DNA from: Candidatus Moranbacteria bacterium UBA4824
GTDB taxonomy: Bacteria > Patescibacteriota > Minisyncoccia > Moranbacterales > UBA2206
Assembly: GCA_002400405.1 (NCBI GenBank)
Contig: DHFM01000022.1
Location: 1 to 14,775, forward strand
Direction: 5' to 3'
Length of the DNA stretch: 14,775 bases
Position 1 is the stretch's first letter. Each line of letters starts with the position of its first letter. Position numbers and translations under genes: made by a program. This document shows, one piece after another, positions 11,820-14,775 of the stretch. A model generated the notes under the pieces. It saw only the letters and a list, made by a program, of their open reading frames with translations. It did not search any database and was not told where the DNA came from.

Positions 11820-12860
11820 ATGCTTAATATAATTTTTGCAATTTTAATAGTTCCTTTTGTGCCGATATTTATGTACGGCGATTTAATTGTGGCTAAAAGT
11901 GAAGCAAAAAATATAATTTTAGAAAGCCAAGTTTTGGGGGAAGAAAATCAAAAAACAGAAACAGCTTCATGTCAAAGCGAAGCGGAGAATATTGTTTCTC
12001 GTGATCTTTTTCCTTTAAAAGAAAAAATTCCGTCCCATGTCATTCCGAAAAGAAAACTTGATTATGCTGATGTGAAAATTTGGTCAGGAGCATCAGTAGT
12101 GATTGATGCGGATAGTGGAACTATTTTGCATTATGAAGAAGGCAGGAAGCAGACACAAATTGCCTCACTTACAAAAATTATGACGGCGATTTTAGTTATG
12201 GAGAATGTGAAAAATTTAGATGAAACGGCGACAATCACGAAAACAGCTTTGAATGTTGATGGCACGGTGGTGGGTTGTCCAACTAGTATTTTTTGTAATG
12301 CTAATCAAATGTATGTCGGAGAAAAGATAACAGTAAAAAATTTATTAAAAGCCATGTTGCTAAACAGCGCTAATGATGCAGCAACGGCGCTTGCGATTCA
12401 TGTGGCCAAGACTCCGGAAGATTTTGTAAAATTAATGAATGTGAAAACGAAAGAATTGGGGCTTAAGGATACTAATTTTTGCACTCCTTCAGGACTAGAA
12501 ATTGATGGCAAAGAAATGGATTGTTATTCATCAGCTTATGACATCGCCCGAATTGCATCCCACTCCTTACAATATGCTATAATTTGGGATATAATGAGAG
12601 TAGAAGAAGATCAGATTTATTCAATCGACGGAAAGTATATGCACCAACTCAAAAACACAGATATGCTTCTTCGCGAGATGCCAAACTGCTTGGGAGGAAA
12701 AACTGGCTTTACTCCACTAGCGGGAAAATCATTACTCACAGTGGCAGCTGATCCTACGGGAAAACATAAGATAATTTCTGTAATTCTAAATGATGAAAAT
12801 CGTTGGGAAGATATGAAAAAATTAGTCGATTGGACTTTTGCTAATTATGAATGGAAGTAA
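11820..12860 (+). CDS. Secreted serine-type D-alanyl-D-alanine carboxypeptidase (peptidase S11, DacA-like)
   Basis: A 346-aa penicillin-binding-type enzyme that trims the terminal D-Ala from peptidoglycan stem peptides outside the membrane. It has an N-terminal hydrophobic signal (about 1-20), with cleavage or anchoring near 'VAKSEA', and a 60-residue linker before the catalytic domain. The three active-site motifs are intact: SxxK at S116-K119 ('ASLTKIMTA'), SxN at S183-N185 ('LLNSANDAA') and KTG at 294-296 ('GGKTGFT'). An unusual point is a loop with C153 and C159 ('GCPTSIFC') ahead of the SxN motif, plus C51, C221, C235 and C290, which may form disulfides. The membrane-anchoring C-terminal domain of DacA is absent. 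The neighbour is mraY, also a peptidoglycan gene. Confidence 0.92.
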   Translation: MLNIIFAILIVPFVPIFMYGDLIVAKSEAKNIILESQVLGEENQKTETASCQSEAENIVSRDLFPLKEKIPSHVIPKRKLDYADVKIWSGASVVIDADSGTILHYEEGRKQTQIASLTKIMTAILVMENVKNLDETATITKTALNVDGTVVGCPTSIFCNANQMYVGEKITVKNLLKAMLLNSANDAATALAIHVAKTPEDFVKLMNVKTKELGLKDTNFCTPSGLEIDGKEMDCYSSAYDIARIASHSLQYAIIWDIMRVEEDQIYSIDGKYMHQLKNTDMLLREMPNCLGGKTGFTPLAGKSLLTVAADPTGKHKIISVILNDENRWEDMKKLVDWTFANYEWK

Positions 12861-12862
12861 GC

Positions 12863-12958
12863 CATGCAACATGAAACATGTAACATATAACATAAATAAA
12901 AAAACATAAAATATATAAATGAGATTTATTGTTTCATGCTATATGTTTCATGCTATAT
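12863..12958 (+). repeat. Imperfect inverted repeat with a 14-bp tandem repeat before mraY
   Basis: The right arm contains GTTTCATGCTATAT twice in exact tandem (12931-12958). The left arm (about 12863-12898) carries the inverse words CATGAAACAT and AACATATAACAT, aligning to the reverse complement of the right arm at roughly three quarters of positions by hand. The element begins 3 bp after the carboxypeptidase stop and ends 3 bp before the mraY ATG. It is built like the elements at 6816 and 10127 but has its own words. Confidence 0.75.
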
Positions 12959-12961
12959 GAT

Positions 12962-14071
12962 ATGAATATCGCTCAAATACAAACTATTCCTGAAGTGGTG
13001 GATGTGATGAAAATTCTCACTACTGGCTTCTTGGCTTTTATCTTGGCTTTTATTTTGACGCCTTTTTGGACGTATATACTTTATAAATATAAGATTGGCG
13101 TAAAGATAAAAGAAAATTCAGTTGATGGAAAAAAACTTACTTATATAAATGAAATGCATAAGCATAAATCCGGAACGCCGATAATGGGAGGTGTCTTGGT
13201 TTGGTTTACAGTGGCAATCTTGGCTATTCTTTCGCATTATGCATTCCCATATGTTGCAAAAATATTTGAAACTAATTTTGTGGCTAGGTTAGATTTTTTC
13301 AGCCGTCCGCAAGTTTGGCTTCCGCTATTTGCTTTGGTATCGGCCGGAATTCTCGGGCTTTGTGATGATTATATGAGTGTCAAAGGAATTGGAAAAAATA
13401 AAGGAGGCGGAATGAGATTTTTGGCGCGTTTTGGCTGGCTGATTGTGATTTCAATTTTAGGTGCCTGGTGGTTTTATTATAAACTTGGTTGGGACAAAAT
13501 TCATATTCCGGCAGTAGGAGATTTCTCGATCGGTCTTTGGTATATTCCACTGTTTATTTTTATCATTTTATTTTCTGCTATTTCTTCCAATGAAACTGAT
13601 GGGCTGGATGGACTAAATGGCGGAGTGCTTCTGATGGCTTTTGGATCTTTTACTTTAATTTCTTTTTTTCAAAATAAAATGGATCTGGCTTCTTTTTGTG
13701 CGGCGATTTCCGGGGCACTTCTAGCCTTTCTTTGGTTTAATATTTATCCAGCCAGATTTTTTATGGGGGACACGGGGGCGATGTCGCTTGGGATAACTTT
13801 GGGAGTAGTAGCGATGCTCACTAATTCTGCCTTGGTTTTGCCAATTATTGTTTTCATTTATGTAATTGAATCTGGTTCAGTGGTTATTCAGCTTACCAGC
13901 AAGAAATTTTTCAAACGAAAAGTTTTTCTAGCGGCGCCGATTCATCATCATTTTGAAGCGTTGGGCTGGCCGGAAACAAAAGTGACAATGCGTGTTTGGA
14001 TTTTCACAATTATAACTTCGCTTCTCGGAGTGATCATTGGAATTTTGGGGGCGGGGAAGCATTTTCACTAA
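12962..14071 (+). CDS. mraY: Phospho-N-acetylmuramoyl-pentapeptide-transferase MraY
   Basis: A 369-aa integral membrane enzyme that moves phospho-MurNAc-pentapeptide from UDP to undecaprenyl phosphate, making lipid I. About ten membrane segments are visible. Signature blocks are 'KSGTPIMGG' (69-77), D135-D136 in 'GLCDDYMSV', 'NETDGLDGLNGG' (210-221), D270 in 'FMGDTGAMSLG', and 'PIHHHFEALGW' with H328-H330. All catalytic positions are present and the length is normal. I chose ATG 12962. An in-frame TTG at 12929 lies inside the inverted repeat and would add 11 non-conserved residues. ATG 13007 is another possibility, leaving the first membrane helix intact. The pgk gene follows after 18 bp. Confidence 0.96.
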   Translation: MNIAQIQTIPEVVDVMKILTTGFLAFILAFILTPFWTYILYKYKIGVKIKENSVDGKKLTYINEMHKHKSGTPIMGGVLVWFTVAILAILSHYAFPYVAKIFETNFVARLDFFSRPQVWLPLFALVSAGILGLCDDYMSVKGIGKNKGGGMRFLARFGWLIVISILGAWWFYYKLGWDKIHIPAVGDFSIGLWYIPLFIFIILFSAISSNETDGLDGLNGGVLLMAFGSFTLISFFQNKMDLASFCAAISGALLAFLWFNIYPARFFMGDTGAMSLGITLGVVAMLTNSALVLPIIVFIYVIESGSVVIQLTSKKFFKRKVFLAAPIHHHFEALGWPETKVTMRVWIFTIITSLLGVIIGILGAGKHFH

Positions 14072-14089
14072 ATTATAAAAAATATAAAT

Positions 14090-14775
14090 ATGAGAAAAAT
14101 ACAAGACGCACAATTAGAAAATAAAAAAGTGCTTTTGCGGGTGGATTTTAATGTGGCGTTGGAAAACGGGAGGGTTAAGGAAAAATTCAAGATTGAATCA
14201 GCCAAAGAAACAATTGATTATCTTTTAGAAAAAAATGCTAAAGTGGCACTGATTTCTCATTTGGGCAGACCCGCCTATATTGCTACGCAAAATATGGCGG
14301 GCAGGCCAGAAGGAAAAAATAATCTTGAATTTTCGTTAAGGCAAATTATAGAGGACGTTGAAAATATTTTAGGAAGAAAAATAAGATTTATCGATGATTG
14401 TGTAAGTGAAGAAGTGAAAAATAATTTGGAAAACTTAGCTCAAGGAGAAATTATCATGCTGGAAAATGTTCGGTTTTATGAGGGAGATGAAAATAATGAC
14501 GAAGAATTTTCGCGCAAATTATCAAACGGGTTTGATATTTTTATCAATGATGCATTTAGTGCTTCTCATCGAGATCATGCCTCGGTGACGGGTGTGGCAA
14601 AATTTCTGCCAAGTTTTGCTGGGCTTCGGCTTCAAAAAGAGGTGGAGGAAATGGAAAAGATAAAGAATGATTTTGCGCATCCGGCTGTGGCGATTATTGG
14701 TGGCGCGAAAATTGAAACGAAACTGCCGGTGATAAAATTCTTCGAAGAGAAATATGACAATATTTTAGTCGGTGG
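14090..14775 (+). CDS. pgk: Phosphoglycerate kinase, N-terminal part (3' truncated by window edge)
   Basis: The open frame runs from ATG 14090 to the window end (228 codons). It encodes the N-terminal domain of PGK, which interconverts 1,3-bisphosphoglycerate plus ADP and 3-phosphoglycerate plus ATP in glycolysis. Visible blocks are 'RVDFNVAL' (17-24), 'SHLGRP' (56-61, binding 3-phosphoglycerate), 'LENVRFYEGDE', 'NDAFSASHRDHASVTG', 'FAGLRLQKE' and the hinge 'GGAKIETKLPVI'. Residues 62-73 are an insertion with no counterpart in ordinary PGKs. Removing them restores a normal 'SHLGRPEGKNNLEFSL'. The insertion matches a 36-bp palindromic sequence. No Shine-Dalgarno sequence precedes the ATG. The gene is 18 bp after mraY and may be co-transcribed with it. 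Confidence 0.95.
   Translation, partial: MRKIQDAQLENKKVLLRVDFNVALENGRVKEKFKIESAKETIDYLLEKNAKVALISHLGRPAYIATQNMAGRPEGKNNLEFSLRQIIEDVENILGRKIRFIDDCVSEEVKNNLENLAQGEIIMLENVRFYEGDENNDEEFSRKLSNGFDIFINDAFSASHRDHASVTGVAKFLPSFAGLRLQKEVEEMEKIKNDFAHPAVAIIGGAKIETKLPVIKFFEEKYDNILVG
14263..14307 (+). repeat. Palindromic in-frame insertion inside pgk, with flanking direct repeats
   Basis: The near-identical 9-mers GGGCAGACC (14263-14271) and GGGCAGGCC (14299-14307) are exactly 36 bp apart. Between them CCCGCC (14270-14275) pairs with GGCGGG (14296-14301), and ATATT..GC pairs with GC..AATAT inwards, leaving a TAC loop: an imperfect 32-bp hairpin. The extra 36 bp encode 12 residues and duplicate Gly-Arg-Pro. 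The G+C-rich stem differs from the AT-rich gene around it. It looks like a small palindromic element that inserted with a target duplication, similar in idea to Rickettsia palindromic elements. No second copy was found in the window. Confidence 0.7.

Noticed and set aside
12929..12961. TTG at 12929 as the mraY start
   Set aside because: It lies inside the inverted repeat before mraY, uses a rare start codon and adds residues unlike MraY N-termini. ATG 12962 is preferred.

Overview
The window looks like a chromosomal segment of a small-genome, AT-rich bacterium, most likely a member of the Candidate Phyla Radiation (Patescibacteria, Parcubacteria-like). This is an inference. It rests on strongly A/T-biased codon use, tight gene packing, no visible Shine-Dalgarno sequence before any start, a bacterial AspRS that lacks its GAD domain, and the gene mix (ScpA/ScpB, MraY, a D,D-carboxypeptidase, IspH, HIT and small toxin-antitoxin pairs). 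TGA ends several genes, so the standard bacterial code applies and the TGA=Gly code of Gracilibacteria does not.

Bases 1-3354 are an accessory region. The 3' end of a sensor histidine kinase occurs three times: 1-61 (cut by the window edge), 512-850 (a larger fragment holding most of the ATPase domain) and 1746-1817 (only 23 codons). The last two copies continue past the kinase stop codon into the same sigma70-type promoter and end exactly at the ATG of a following small gene. Between and after the copies lie small accessory genes: an ASCH-domain protein on the minus strand, a DUF6922-like protein plus an AbiEii-type nucleotidyltransferase, a second DUF6922-like protein plus a Nudix hydrolase, and a MntA/HepT (MNT/HEPN) pair. 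The layout suggests a cassette-type insertion hotspot in which each repeat supplies a kinase tail and a promoter for leaderless transcripts.

Bases 3366-6814 hold single-copy metabolic and signalling genes: a HIT hydrolase, a nucleotide-sugar 6-dehydrogenase, IspH, and a protein made of two receiver domains with no output domain. Bases 6938-10125 hold aspS, an MFS-type transporter ending in a clear intrinsic terminator, and a YbaK-type deacylase. Bases 10232-14775 hold scpA, scpB, a secreted D,D-carboxypeptidase, mraY and the 5' part of pgk, that is, chromosome segregation, peptidoglycan synthesis and remodelling, and glycolysis.

The intergenic DNA of the second half carries much structure. 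Three gaps (before aspS, scpA and mraY) are filled by unrelated but similarly built imperfect inverted repeats. Two 150-bp elements with long terminal inverted repeats (about 82% identical by hand count) bracket scpB. Inside pgk, a 36-bp palindromic insertion flanked by a 9-bp near-duplication adds 12 residues directly after the substrate-binding HLGRP motif without breaking the frame. The best candidates for something undescribed are the kinase-tail/promoter cassette array, the pgk palindromic insertion and the 150-bp elements.
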